From contig NZ_JAAEEB010000003.1 of NCBI RefSeq assembly GCF_013346935.1, positions 1-64,000 of the forward strand: a stretch of 64,000 bases of DNA. The letters are read 5' to 3'. The stretch is from Lactobacillus melliventris. Its GTDB lineage: Bacteria > Bacillota > Bacilli > Lactobacillales > Lactobacillaceae. A program made the translations under genes and the position numbers. How positions within the stretch are numbered: the stretch's first letter is position 1; each line of letters begins with the position of its first letter. The notes beneath the pieces were generated by a model. That model was not told the DNA's origin. It searched no databases and worked only from the letters and a program-made list of their open reading frames with translations. Positions 43,210-52,352 of this stretch are shown here, one piece after another.

Positions 43210-43501
43210 TGTGGATAACTTTGTGGATTGTGCATAAAATGCGAAAAAGTAGTTGGGACAAATTGTGGAAAACCTGTGAATTGTGTGTAAATAATAGTGA
43301 AAATTAATTAGATCAAACAGTTGTTCAAGGCTTAACAGCAGTATTTGAGAGCAAAAAGTTTGTGAAAATCACCTATAATTAATCTCACTGTGGGTAAATT
43401 TAATTTGATAAATTTAAAAAAATAAGCAAAACACAATTTATTCGCTTACTAAAGGTAAAGACCACAAAATGTAGTTTTTAACTTTACACAGTTGTGGAAA
43501 A
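43210..43501 (-). promoter_or_regulatory. Cluster of DnaA boxes between htrA and rlmH
   Basis: One perfect DnaA box, TGTGGATAA (43210-43218, i.e. TTATCCACA on the minus strand), and four boxes with one mismatch: TGTGCATAA (43229), TGTGGAAAA (43264), TGTGGGTAA (43389) and TGTGGAAAA (43493). Weaker ones lie at 43222 and 43282. All point the same way. An AT-rich tract (about 43397-43432) lies within. The 490 bp between htrA and rlmH hold no gene. No dnaA or dnaN is in the window. Confidence 0.75.
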
Positions 43502-43543
43502 GGTAAGTGGAAACTTTGGGAATTGGGGGATAAAATAGCAGTT

Positions 43544-44023
43544 ATGAATATTAAAATTGTTTGTGTGGGTAAGTTAAAAGAAAAGTATTTTAAGGATGCT
43601 ATTGTTGAATATCAAAAAAGGCTGAGTAGGTTTGCCAAAGTTCAGGTAATAGAAGTGCCAGATGAAAAAGCTCCTGAAAAATTTAGTGCGGCAGAACAGG
43701 AAAATGTTAAAAAAATAGAAGGACAAAGGATCTTGAGCAAAATAAAAGATAAAGAATACGTTTTTGTGACCGCAATTAATGGCAAGCAGCGAACCAGTGA
43801 AGAATTTGCGCACGAAATCAAGGATCTTGCAACCTATGGACATTCTGATCTTACTTTTGTTATCGGTGGCAGTTTAGGTACCAGTTCAGAAGTGGATAAA
43901 AGATCGGACGATTTAATGAGCTTTGGTGAAATGACTTTGCCCCACCAGTTAATGCGGGTCGTTTTGATTGAACAAATTTATCGCGGCTTTATGATTAATA
44001 GTGGCAGTCCGTATCATAAGTAG
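43544..44023 (+). CDS. rlmH: 23S rRNA pseudouridine-1915 N3-methyltransferase RlmH
   Basis: A 159-residue SPOUT methyltransferase, the standard length. It begins [20 protein letters not shown]. It has the SAM-binding knot ([11 protein letters not shown]) and the diagnostic C-terminus [16 protein letters not shown]. The start is the ATG at 43544; an in-frame TTG at 43523 would add seven residues. It modifies helix 69 of 23S rRNA in the assembled ribosome. Confidence 0.98.
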   Translation: MNIKIVCVGKLKEKYFKDAIVEYQKRLSRFAKVQVIEVPDEKAPEKFSAAEQENVKKIEGQRILSKIKDKEYVFVTAINGKQRTSEEFAHEIKDLATYGHSDLTFVIGGSLGTSSEVDKRSDDLMSFGEMTLPHQLMRVVLIEQIYRGFMINSGSPYHK

Positions 44024-44112
44024 ATTTCTTTAACTTAATACCGTATTGTATAAAATCCGTGGCAGTAGGGCTTAAAACATTACAAGATTGAATCTAGGAT
44101 GGAATTTTAAAT

Positions 44113-45093
44113 ATGAAAAAGATTGGAATACGTGAAGTGGCAGAAGAAGCCCATGTTTCTACGGCTACAGTTTCACGAGTTTTGAATAATCGCGGTTATA
44201 TTAGTAAAGAAACTCGTGATAAAGTGCATGTAGCCATGAAGAAATTAGAGTATTATCCCAACGATCTAGCTCGTGCATTATATAAAAAAAGAACATATAC
44301 AATTGGTGTAATTTTTCCTTCAAATGTTCACCCATTTCAAGCTGAACTAATCCAAGACATTGAATATCTCTTGGCCCAGCAGGGTTACAAGCTGCTGTTA
44401 TGCAACAGCTTGAATAATCCTCAAAAAGAGATTGAATATTTAACAATGCTCCGCAAAAACCAGGTAGATGGCATAATTGTGGGGACACATAATAAACATG
44501 TGTCTGGTTATCAAAATTCCAAACTACCAATAGTTGCAATTGACCGTGATTTAGGTAGTAATACTACAACAGTTGCTTGTGATAATTATGCTGGCGGGAA
44601 AATGGCAGTGCAACTACTAATTAATCATGGCTGTAAGCAAATTCTCGATATTAGAGGAGATAGTACTGTCAAACTACCGGCTAACGATCGCTCGATTGCC
44701 TACATGGATTTACTAAAAAAATACAATTTACCGAAAAATATCTTAGAAGTTCCGTTTGTATGGGATGCTGCTAAAAAGAAAAAAACTATTGAGAATTATT
44801 TGCAAAGTCATCCTCAAATTGATGGTATCTTTGCGGGAGACGACCTTTTAGCTTCATTAGCTATTTTTTATTTGGAAATGCATCATAAGAGAGTACCAGA
44901 AGATGTAAAAGTTATTGGCTTTGACGGAGCAAAGCAAACTTTGCTATATAATCCCAGGTTAACAACAATCAGGCAGCCAATTGCTCAAATAGCTAAGGTA
45001 GCAACAGAAAAATTAATTAATAAAATTAATGGTAAAAAGGAAACAGATCGATTGGATCTTCCTGTTAGCTTATATTTAGGCCATACTGTGTAA
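44113..45093 (+). CDS. LacI-family repressor of the sucrose/fructoside locus
   Basis: A 326-residue LacI/GalR protein with N-terminal helix-turn-helix (GIREVAEEAHVSTATVSRVL) and a sugar-binding domain (IGVIFPSNVHPFQAELIQDI). It lies directly before two GH32-superfamily genes and a PTS permease. The promoter of those genes is overlapped by two operator-like AACCGGTT/AACGGGTT sites, so it is the likely repressor. Inducer inferred to be sucrose 6-phosphate or a related sugar phosphate. Confidence 0.92.
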   Translation: MKKIGIREVAEEAHVSTATVSRVLNNRGYISKETRDKVHVAMKKLEYYPNDLARALYKKRTYTIGVIFPSNVHPFQAELIQDIEYLLAQQGYKLLLCNSLNNPQKEIEYLTMLRKNQVDGIIVGTHNKHVSGYQNSKLPIVAIDRDLGSNTTTVACDNYAGGKMAVQLLINHGCKQILDIRGDSTVKLPANDRSIAYMDLLKKYNLPKNILEVPFVWDAAKKKKTIENYLQSHPQIDGIFAGDDLLASLAIFYLEMHHKRVPEDVKVIGFDGAKQTLLYNPRLTTIRQPIAQIAKVATEKLINKINGKKETDRLDLPVSLYLGHTV

Positions 45094-45136
45094 AACTCGT
45101 CAGTCTAAGAGCTGACTTTTTTAATTTGCAATATGT

Positions 45137-45171
45137 AACCGGTTGACATATGTAACGGGTTGCAGTATATT
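45137..45171 (+). promoter_or_regulatory. Promoter of the fructoside operon with overlapping operators
   Basis: TTGACA (45143-45148) and TATATT (45166-45171) are 17 bp apart. AACCGGTT (45137-45144) overlaps the -35 box and AACGGGTT (45154-45161) sits in the spacer. A LacI protein on either would block RNA polymerase directly. Confidence 0.82.
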
Positions 45172-45207
45172 ACGATATATAAATGAAAGTGCTAACAAGG
45201 AGAAGCG

Positions 45208-46620
45208 ATGAAATCAATGCCAACTAATAATCAAAAAATTTATTATCAGCCCAAAGATGTCTGGGTAGGAGACATTATGCCGTATGCTAAAGACGGTCAG
45301 TTTTATGTATATCACCAAAGAGATAAACGTATAAATGGCCCTATTACTGATCCTTTTGGGTGGTCACTAGCAACTACTAAAGACTTTGTGCACTACCAGG
45401 ATTATGGAGAAGTATTAAAGCGTGGCAGCGATCAAGATTGGGATCAATTCATTTATGCGGGATCTATTTTTGAAGCTAAAGGTAGTATTCATGCTTTTTA
45501 TACCGGATTTAATAAAGAATTTTTAAAAGAGAAGAAGACTTCACAGATTTTATTGCATGCTACTAGTAAAGATTTTGTTCACTGGACTAAGTCAAAAAAT
45601 GCTTTAAAACTTGAACCTCAGCCAGGCTATGATAATCGTAATTGGCGAGATCCGTCAGTTATCTGGGATGAAAACAAAAAAGAATATCTGTTGATTTTGG
45701 GAGCGCGTAAAGGTCAAGATAAGCACAAACTAACTGGACGGCTCGTGAAATATACTTCAAAAGACCTCGAAAATTGGCAGTTTGAAGGCGATTTTTGGGC
45801 ACCAAATTTATATACTATGTTTGAAATGCCACAGCTGTTTAAAATGGGTGATTGGTGGTATCTGGTTTATTCTGAATACAGTGTAAAAAATAAGGTTTTT
45901 TATAGGATGAGTAAAAGTCTTGCTGGTCCTTGGCTTAAACCTAAAGATGAAGCTTTTGACGGGCGCGCTTATTATGCTGCGCGTACGGCTTTTGACGGGA
46001 AGCGACGAGTACTTTTTGGCTGGGTTCCGACCAAAACAGATCTAAATGACATGAACAATTATGAGTGGGGCGGTACTTTTGTACCACAAGAAATTTATCA
46101 GCGTTCAGATAAAACCCTGGGCGTCCGCCCTATTGCAGAAATCTGTGCAGCTTTTGCAAATAAACAAGAAATTGCGCCACAAGAATTACAAACCACAGAC
46201 ACACTTCAAGAAAAGGAACTTATTAAAAACACGGGCGAGCATTTTTACTTTCATGCCAAAATCAATTTCAGCTCTAGTGTCAGTGATTTTTCTGTAAGGC
46301 TTTATCAAAATTCTGCAACAGATGAATCATATGAGTTTAGATTTAATTTGGATGAGAATTGCTTAACCTTGGATAAGAATCCTTGCTACAGGTGGTATCA
46401 AATGATGAACAAGGGGCTTAGCAGACCAATTAATTTACAGGCCGGTAAAGAATATGATCTTAAAATAATCGTGGATGATAATATCTTATCTATTTATTTA
46501 GATGGTACAGCCTTAAATGCCCGTGTTTATCACAAATTTGGTCACAGCTTAAGTATGACAGTGACTAATGGTGCCCTTCATGTTGAGCACATTGAATTTT
46601 CCAATGATTATCGCAAATGA
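45208..46620 (+). CDS. Divergent GH32-superfamily glycosidase
   Basis: A 470-residue protein of the five-blade beta-propeller GH32 type with a C-terminal beta-sandwich. The usual WMNDPNG nucleophile block reads VWVGDIMPYAKDG (Asp22), the RDP motif is kept (WRDPSV, 147-149), and the acid/base motif ECP reads EMP (Glu206). All three catalytic carboxylates are present but the surroundings are unlike normal invertases. There is no signal peptide. With the PTS downstream it probably hydrolyses an unusual fructoside phosphate. AAGGAG precedes the ATG. Confidence 0.8.
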   Translation: MKSMPTNNQKIYYQPKDVWVGDIMPYAKDGQFYVYHQRDKRINGPITDPFGWSLATTKDFVHYQDYGEVLKRGSDQDWDQFIYAGSIFEAKGSIHAFYTGFNKEFLKEKKTSQILLHATSKDFVHWTKSKNALKLEPQPGYDNRNWRDPSVIWDENKKEYLLILGARKGQDKHKLTGRLVKYTSKDLENWQFEGDFWAPNLYTMFEMPQLFKMGDWWYLVYSEYSVKNKVFYRMSKSLAGPWLKPKDEAFDGRAYYAARTAFDGKRRVLFGWVPTKTDLNDMNNYEWGGTFVPQEIYQRSDKTLGVRPIAEICAAFANKQEIAPQELQTTDTLQEKELIKNTGEHFYFHAKINFSSSVSDFSVRLYQNSATDESYEFRFNLDENCLTLDKNPCYRWYQMMNKGLSRPINLQAGKEYDLKIIVDDNILSIYLDGTALNARVYHKFGHSLSMTVTNGALHVEHIEFSNDYRK

Positions 46621-46639
46621 TAAAAGAGGATAAAAGTAT

Positions 46640-48547
46640 ATGACGGATTATAAAAAAATTGCACAAGAAGTCTTAAAAAACGTTGGCGGTGCTGATAACG
46701 TAGTTAGTGCCACTCATTGCGTTACAAGATTAAGATTAGTTTTAAAAGACATTAATAAAGCGGATCAGGATGCTCTCAATAATATTGAAGGAACTAAAGG
46801 AGTAATATACAACAGCGGTCAATTGCAAATAGTATTTGGGCCGGGAGCAGTTGAAGAAGCTTATGATGCTTTTGTCAAGGTATCAGGTACAAAGGAAGTT
46901 TCAGTAGATCAAATTAAAGATGAAGGAATGAAAAATAAGAATAAGTTTCAACAGGCTTTCAAGGTTTTTGGTGATATCTTTATTCCTATAATTCCAGCTT
47001 TCATTGGTGCTGCTATGATTTTAGGACTGAGATCACTGCTTGCCACTCCTGGTATGTTTGGTATGACTAAGTCCTTAGCACAGCAAAGTGTTTATGTAGG
47101 CGATTTTTGTAAGTTTTTGAATGTGATTGCTGCTACGTTCAAAATACTTCCTGTTTTAGTAATGTATACTGCAACAAAACGATTTGGTGGCAATCCAATT
47201 TTAGGAATATTGGTTGGCTTTGTCATGATTTCTCCTGATTTGGCTGACAGAAACGCTTTTGTGTTAGGTCAAGTGCACCCGGCATACTGGAACCTATTTG
47301 GTCTAAAAATTGCTGCAGTTGGTTTTCAGGGCGGTGTCTTTGCCGCTATTTTAACCGCTTGGTTCCAAGCAAAAGTAGAAAAGTTTGCTACCAAATACGT
47401 ACCTCAAATTGTTTCGTATATTTTAGTACCGACAATTACATTACTGGCAGCTAATTTATCCCTATTCTTATTATTTGGACCACTCGGCTTGTGGATTGGT
47501 GATGTTTTAGGTGGGATTATTAACTTTCTCTATATGAAGATGAGTGCATTAGGCGCGTTTGTTTTTGCAGCTGGATTGCAGCCACTTGTTGTTACAGGCA
47601 CCCAACATGCTATTCAGGGGATTGAAGCAAACTTAATTGTGCAAACAGGTTTCGACTATATTCAGCCTATCTGGTCAGTTTCAATTATTGCGCAAGGTGG
47701 CGGCTGCATTGGAATGTATCTGATTTTAAAGCAAAAGTCCAAAGATCGAGATATTGCCATTTCAAGTTTTATTCCTACTTTGGTTGGTATAACAGAACCA
47801 GCAATATTTGCAGTTAACCTTAAATATAGTATTGTACCTTTTGTGTGCTCATTCTTAGGAGCTGGTTTTGGCGGCATTTACATGAAATTGTTCAATGTTA
47901 AAGGTTTAGCCCAGGGGCTGACTGTACTTCCTGGTTTGACAGTTGCAAGACCAATTGAACCATATGTCATAGGTAATTTAATTGCATTTATTTTACCAAT
48001 TATCTTTATTCTTACCTGGAATAAATTCAAGCCAATTTTACCGGAGAATAAGAGACGGGTTAATCATCGAGAAAGCAAAATAATTGTTCCTACTGATGAT
48101 AATTCAGTCTTAGCACCAGTCGATGGTGAATATCTTCCACTTGAAAAAGTTAATGATGAAACATTTTCTAAAAAATTGGTCGGAGACGGTTTTGCTATTC
48201 AACCTACTACCGGTGATATTTTTTCACCCGTTAATGGTAAGGTAATTTCGGTATTTCCTACTAAACACGCAATTACTCTAGAAAGTGAAAATGACGTGCA
48301 AATATTATTGCATATGGGGATTGATACTGTAGATTTAGGCGGCCAAGGATTTACAGTTTTAGTAAAAGACGGTCAAGAAGTAGCTGCCGGTGATCCTCTT
48401 GCAAAAATGGATTTAAAAGCTATTCAAGCAGCTGGTAAACAAACTACTGTTATGGTATTATTCCCAGAATATAAAAAAGGCTTTACAACTGAAAATAAAG
48501 AGACAGAAGTCAATCACGGCAATTTGATTTTGCAATTAAACAAGTAG
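46640..48547 (+). CDS. PTS beta-glucoside/sucrose-class permease, IIBCA
   Basis: A 635-residue single-chain permease. IIB at the N-terminus has the phospho-Cys27 (SATHCVTRLRL). IIC spans about residues 100-460 with about ten membrane segments and contains VGITEPAIFAVNL. IIA at the C-terminus has His558 in ILLHMGIDTVDLGG. It lies between two GH32-type genes under one LacI promoter, so the substrate is most likely sucrose or another fructoside, delivered as the phosphate. Confidence 0.92.
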   Translation: MTDYKKIAQEVLKNVGGADNVVSATHCVTRLRLVLKDINKADQDALNNIEGTKGVIYNSGQLQIVFGPGAVEEAYDAFVKVSGTKEVSVDQIKDEGMKNKNKFQQAFKVFGDIFIPIIPAFIGAAMILGLRSLLATPGMFGMTKSLAQQSVYVGDFCKFLNVIAATFKILPVLVMYTATKRFGGNPILGILVGFVMISPDLADRNAFVLGQVHPAYWNLFGLKIAAVGFQGGVFAAILTAWFQAKVEKFATKYVPQIVSYILVPTITLLAANLSLFLLFGPLGLWIGDVLGGIINFLYMKMSALGAFVFAAGLQPLVVTGTQHAIQGIEANLIVQTGFDYIQPIWSVSIIAQGGGCIGMYLILKQKSKDRDIAISSFIPTLVGITEPAIFAVNLKYSIVPFVCSFLGAGFGGIYMKLFNVKGLAQGLTVLPGLTVARPIEPYVIGNLIAFILPIIFILTWNKFKPILPENKRRVNHRESKIIVPTDDNSVLAPVDGEYLPLEKVNDETFSKKLVGDGFAIQPTTGDIFSPVNGKVISVFPTKHAITLESENDVQILLHMGIDTVDLGGQGFTVLVKDGQEVAAGDPLAKMDLKAIQAAGKQTTVMVLFPEYKKGFTTENKETEVNHGNLILQLNK

Positions 48548-48581
48548 TGAACGAAAATTTATTGAAAACAAGGAAGAAAAA

Positions 48582-49997
48582 ATGCAAACTCCGGCTAAAA
48601 TTACTAACAAGCGGTATCGGCTAAATTATCACATAACAACACCTTCTGGATGGATGAATGATCCTAATGGCTTTTCATATTACCAAGGATATTATCATAT
48701 TTTTTACCAGTACTATCCTTATTCAGCTAAAAGGGGCCCTATGCACTGGGGCCATTATCGCAGTCAAGATTTGGTTCACTGGGAAGAATTGCCAATTGCA
48801 CTGACCCCGGATAGTCCTGAGGATAAAAATGGCTGTTATTCTGGCAGTGCAATTGAAAAGGATGGTCGCTTGTATCTGATTTATACAGGTAATCATTACT
48901 ACGATGTCAATGATCATAGTCGCTTTTATCAAACACAAAATGTTGCTTTTAGTGACGATGGCATTCATTTTACAAAATATAGTGGTAATCCTGCGATTGC
49001 ATTGCCACCGACGGATAACTCACAGCACTTTCGTGACCCTAAAGTATGGCAAGATGGAAATGAATATTATATTGTTGTGGGTGGTCAGGATAAGAAAGGA
49101 TTAGGCCGTGCAATTACTTATAAGTCGACTGATTTATTGCATTGGGATTATTTAGGCCCGATAGCCGTTTCTCAAGGAGCCGATATTGAAGGCTATACCT
49201 GGGAATGCCCTGATCTTTTTTCATTGGGCAGAGAGGACGTTTTGTTATGTTCACCTCAAGGAATCGTGGCAAAGGGTAAAGAATATCTTAACTGCTATCA
49301 AACGGGATATTTTATCGGTAAAATGGATTATCGCAACAATCAATTTAAACATGGTGCATTTCAAGAACTTGACCATGGACATGACTTTTACGCTGCCCAA
49401 ACCATGTTAACTCCTGATGATAGGCGCATTGTTTTTGGCTGGCTCGATATGTGGCACGCAGACTTTCCCGAGCAGGCTGATGGCTGGTGTGGGGCGTTAA
49501 CTTTGCCGCGAGAATTAACTTTAAAGAACAATCAGCTGTATATGACGCCCATAAATGAGTTAAAACAACTACGGCAAGAAAAAGTAGTTGACGAAAAACA
49601 AACGAGTTCTTCAATGCAAGTTAATGTTTCTGATCCGCAGCACTTGGAGTTGCTTTTAACTGCTAAAACTGAAAATTGGTCAGGTAATGAGATTAGCTTC
49701 ATTTTTAAAAATGAACAGGAAAATCTGGTTACATTATCTTGGAATAAGGAAAATAATGAAGTAATTTTGATCAGAGCGGATAAATCGACAACCGACGCAC
49801 AACGTTATGGCAAACTGAGACCAAACTCAAAATTAAAAATACAAGTTTTTATTGATACAAGTTCAATTGAGTTTTTCTTAAATGACGGGGAGCTGGTATT
49901 TTCAGAACGCTATTACACAACCAAAAAGCCGGCAATTTTTATCACTGCAGACGCGCCGGTTAATATTAGTTTTGCTGGTTATTCTTTAGCTGAATAA
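48582..49997 (+). CDS. Sucrose-6-phosphate hydrolase, GH32
   Basis: A 471-residue GH32 enzyme. Nucleophile Asp27 is in GWMNDPNG, the transition-state Asp152 is in FRDP, and the acid/base Glu208 is in WECPDLF. All three are canonical. A C-terminal beta-sandwich follows from about residue 345. No signal peptide, fitting intracellular cleavage of a PTS-phosphorylated fructoside such as sucrose 6-phosphate into glucose 6-phosphate and fructose. Last gene of the operon. Confidence 0.93.
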   Translation: MQTPAKITNKRYRLNYHITTPSGWMNDPNGFSYYQGYYHIFYQYYPYSAKRGPMHWGHYRSQDLVHWEELPIALTPDSPEDKNGCYSGSAIEKDGRLYLIYTGNHYYDVNDHSRFYQTQNVAFSDDGIHFTKYSGNPAIALPPTDNSQHFRDPKVWQDGNEYYIVVGGQDKKGLGRAITYKSTDLLHWDYLGPIAVSQGADIEGYTWECPDLFSLGREDVLLCSPQGIVAKGKEYLNCYQTGYFIGKMDYRNNQFKHGAFQELDHGHDFYAAQTMLTPDDRRIVFGWLDMWHADFPEQADGWCGALTLPRELTLKNNQLYMTPINELKQLRQEKVVDEKQTSSSMQVNVSDPQHLELLLTAKTENWSGNEISFIFKNEQENLVTLSWNKENNEVILIRADKSTTDAQRYGKLRPNSKLKIQVFIDTSSIEFFLNDGELVFSERYYTTKKPAIFITADAPVNISFAGYSLAE

Positions 49998-50010
49998 ATT
50001 AAGGGATAGA

Positions 50011-50043
50011 AAAAAAGTGGACAAGCATGTCCACTTTTTTATT
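50011..50043. terminator. Bidirectional terminator
   Basis: AAAAAAGTGGACA (50011-50023) and TGTCCACTTTTTT (50028-50040) form a perfect 13-bp stem with a 4-nt loop. It ends the GH32 gene and overlaps the stop of the convergent ECF gene. Confidence 0.93.
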
Positions 50044-50692
50044 TTAACGTCAATAATGCTAGATTTACTAAAACCAAAATTGCAATTGACTGCAGCCAGT
50101 CACTTTTTTTAACAGGAACAGCTGCAATGACAGAACGCTTGGCATTTTCGCGGTAACCATGGGATGCCATACCTTGAGCTAAATTTTCTGCAGAATTCAG
50201 AGCAACTAAGATAGCTTTAAAATAAAGAACCGGTGACCAAAAACTCAAATATACTCCCCGCATCATGCCAGCAGTACGAATTTGCTTAACGGCCTCTTTC
50301 ATTCGGGGAACGATATTAAGAGCAGCTAAAACTCCATAAGCAAACTTGCTGGGCAAATGAAAATTTTGTTCAAAAGAGCGGGCAAATTCTGTAGCAGTAG
50401 TGTCTATTGAAACGCAGTAGATAGTCAAAGTATAAACGTAAATTCGACTAGATAAGCTTAGTGCGTTCTGTAAGTTGGGTTGTGGCGAGAACCAGTATAA
50501 AGTCGCAAAAACTGTAAAAGCGGCAATTAAAGGCATTAGTAGAGTTAAAAGCAAATTGCTTAATTTAATGTGTTTGCAAATTAAATAGACCAATGCAAAG
50601 AATATGATTAAGAGGTTTGTTAGTAAACTTGATTTCAGTGATATTTCTACAGAAATAATCAGAGCCAAGATAAATTTAAAACTAGGATTCAT
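50039..50692 (-). CDS. ECF transporter T component (YkoC-like)
   Basis: A 217-residue membrane protein with about five helices. It has the EcfT coupling helices, including the motif AGMMRG (around residue 140), which contacts the ATPases. It follows a double-domain ATPase by nine bases. A TPP riboswitch upstream points to transport of thiamine or its hydroxymethylpyrimidine precursor, as in YkoEDC. No S component is encoded here. Confidence 0.88.
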   Translation of the reverse strand: MNPSFKFILALIISVEISLKSSLLTNLLIIFFALVYLICKHIKLSNLLLTLLMPLIAAFTVFATLYWFSPQPNLQNALSLSSRIYVYTLTIYCVSIDTTATEFARSFEQNFHLPSKFAYGVLAALNIVPRMKEAVKQIRTAGMMRGVYLSFWSPVLYFKAILVALNSAENLAQGMASHGYRENAKRSVIAAVPVKKSDWLQSIAILVLVNLALLTLK

Positions 50693-50701
50693 GATAGTAC
50701 C

Positions 50702-52060
50702 TCACTTGTTCGTGTAAGCTAGATGCTGGTTTTTAAAAATGAGGTGATAGTCACACCAATCAGCTAAATTCTTTAACTCATGGCTGATAATTAAAAGCGT
50801 TTGCTTCCGTGCTTTCTGACTTTCTCTTAATAAAGACATCACTTTGACGGCAGAGTCAGCATCCAGGCCGCTAAGTGGTTCGTCAATTAACAATACATCC
50901 TGATCTGAAATCAACATTAACAAGATTTGCAGTTTCTTTTGTTGTCCACCGGATAATGAATATACGACATGATCAAGTAGTGAATCAAGTTCAAGAGTGG
51001 ATAAAGCAGCAGCTATTTTGCCATCAGTAAAATAAGAATTGGTCCGCTTTTTTTTGCTGAGGTTAATTTCATCTGCAACAGAGACATTGATAAACTGGTC
51101 AGTTGCATTTTGAAATATTTGGCCTACATGAAGCAAATACTTACGAGTAGGTAATTTATTAATTTCACGGTTGTGGTAGGTGATGCTGCCTGAATAAGGG
51201 ATCATTTTAGTCAGAGCATTAAAAAGCGAAGTTTTGCCCACACCGTTGGCTCCTGTAATCAGAGTGGTTTTACCAGAGACAATCTTTAACTGTTCCTGCT
51301 TTAAGAGTACACGATTTTGCCTAATCTGAACGTCTTGCAGAGTAAAGCACGACCGGTCATTTTCCTTTGGTAAGACAAAAGTATAGGAATTAGAATCCGT
51401 ATTTTTTCGCAACAATTTTTCCTGTTCTGCTTGAGAAAGCTGCACCAGGCGTTTACCCTGAAATTGAAAAAGATTGTCGCAGATTCCTTCATAACCAGCT
51501 AGCACATGGTCACTTAAGATGATTGTTTTTCCTTGATCGCGCAGATGTGCTAGTTTAGCGATTAAGAACTTGCGGGCAGCGGGATCACAGCTGGCGAAGG
51601 GCTCATCAAGTAAAAACAAGTCAACATTCATCGCTATAAGAACAGCCAATGCCACTCTTTGTTGTTCACCACCAGATAATGTGTTGATTTTTTGATCAAG
51701 TAAATAATCAATTTGGGTAAACTGAACGGCTTCATTTAACTGTTTTAGATACTGGGCCTTATTAAGGCAGAGGTTTTCCAGTGCAAAAATAATTTCTTCT
51801 CGAGGAGTTGCCATAGTAAATTGCTCACTGGCATTTTGAAACATCATAGCAGCCTTTAAGCCGCCCAGAGTAACAGTGCCGCTTAGTTGTCCAGCAAATT
51901 CAGGATATAACTTTGCTATTATTTTCAATAAGGTAGATTTACCACAGCCAGTTGGTCCAACTAACAATGAAAACTGCTTTGTAGGAATATTTAAGTTAAT
52001 GTCTGTTAAAATTTCGTTTTGTTTATCATATGAAAATGTTAGGTTATTTAATTTAATCAA
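50702..52060 (-). CDS. ECF transporter double ATPase (YkoD-like)
   Basis: About 452 residues with two complete ABC ATPase domains. Domain 1 has GPTGCGKST, LSGGEQQR and LFLLDEPFA; domain 2 has GANGVGKTS, LSGGQQKK and VLLIDEPLSG. The reading frame stays open to 52132, but that extension runs through the riboswitch terminator and aptamer. Translation must therefore start after the terminator, probably at the TTG at 52060 (MIKLNNLTFSYD) or the TTG at 52072. The initiation region is weak and the exact start is uncertain. It powers the T component encoded downstream. Confidence 0.88.
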   Translation of the reverse strand: MIKLNNLTFSYDKQNEILTDINLNIPTKQFSLLVGPTGCGKSTLLKIIAKLYPEFAGQLSGTVTLGGLKAAMMFQNASEQFTMATPREEIIFALENLCLNKAQYLKQLNEAVQFTQIDYLLDQKINTLSGGEQQRVALAVLIAMNVDLFLLDEPFASCDPAARKFLIAKLAHLRDQGKTIILSDHVLAGYEGICDNLFQFQGKRLVQLSQAEQEKLLRKNTDSNSYTFVLPKENDRSCFTLQDVQIRQNRVLLKQEQLKIVSGKTTLITGANGVGKTSLFNALTKMIPYSGSITYHNREINKLPTRKYLLHVGQIFQNATDQFINVSVADEINLSKKKRTNSYFTDGKIAAALSTLELDSLLDHVVYSLSGGQQKKLQILLMLISDQDVLLIDEPLSGLDADSAVKVMSLLRESQKARKQTLLIISHELKNLADWCDYHLIFKNQHLAYTNK

Positions 52061-52070
52061 TTTAGTTACC

Positions 52071-52101
52071 AAAAAAATCGTCAGGATAATAGCCTGACGA
52101 T
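52071..52101 (-). terminator. Riboswitch expression-platform terminator
   Basis: ATCGTCAGG pairs perfectly with CCTGACGAT (52077-52085 and 52093-52101), followed on the minus strand by a T run (52071-52076). It lies between the TPP aptamer and the ECF genes. Confidence 0.92.
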
Positions 52102-52111
52102 GTAAAATCTT

Positions 52112-52187
52112 TCGTTTTCCCTTCGCTGGCATTATCCATAGCAGGTTCTGCGGGTTTAATCTCAGCCTTTACAGGCACCCCGATGTT
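52112..52187 (-). promoter_or_regulatory. TPP riboswitch (THI box)
   Basis: On the minus strand the order CGGGGTGCC, GCTGAGATTAAACCC, GCAGAACCTGC, GGATAATGCCAGCGAAGGGA is the classic thiamine pyrophosphate aptamer. The GCTGAGA pyrimidine-binding and GATAATGCCAGCG pyrophosphate-binding elements are both intact. High TPP would favour the downstream terminator and shut the ECF genes off. Confidence 0.96.
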
Positions 52188-52194
52188 AAATTTT

Positions 52195-52223
52195 ATTATA
52201 CAGAAAAGAAAATTAGTTGTCTA
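52195..52223 (-). promoter_or_regulatory. Promoter of the TPP-riboswitch ECF operon
   Basis: On the minus strand TAGACA (52218-52223) and a perfect TATAAT (52195-52200) are 17 bp apart, immediately upstream of the aptamer. Confidence 0.8.
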
Positions 52224-52352
52224 GATGCACAAGGAGTTTCCGTTATCCATGTAGCAATGATAAAGGTAAAATAACAAAATTATATTAGTAAGATGAAAAT
52301 TTGCTATATAATAAAACTATATAACCCCAAAATTGTATAAGAGGTGAAAGAA

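Noticed and set aside
43210-43501. Functional chromosomal origin (oriC)
   Set aside because: The DnaA boxes are real, but dnaA, dnaN, rpmH and other usual origin neighbours are absent, so I report only a DnaA-box cluster.
44201-44539. A 112-codon minus-strand frame inside the LacI gene
   Set aside because: It lies wholly within a clear LacI-family gene on the other strand, has no ribosome binding site and no recognisable motif.
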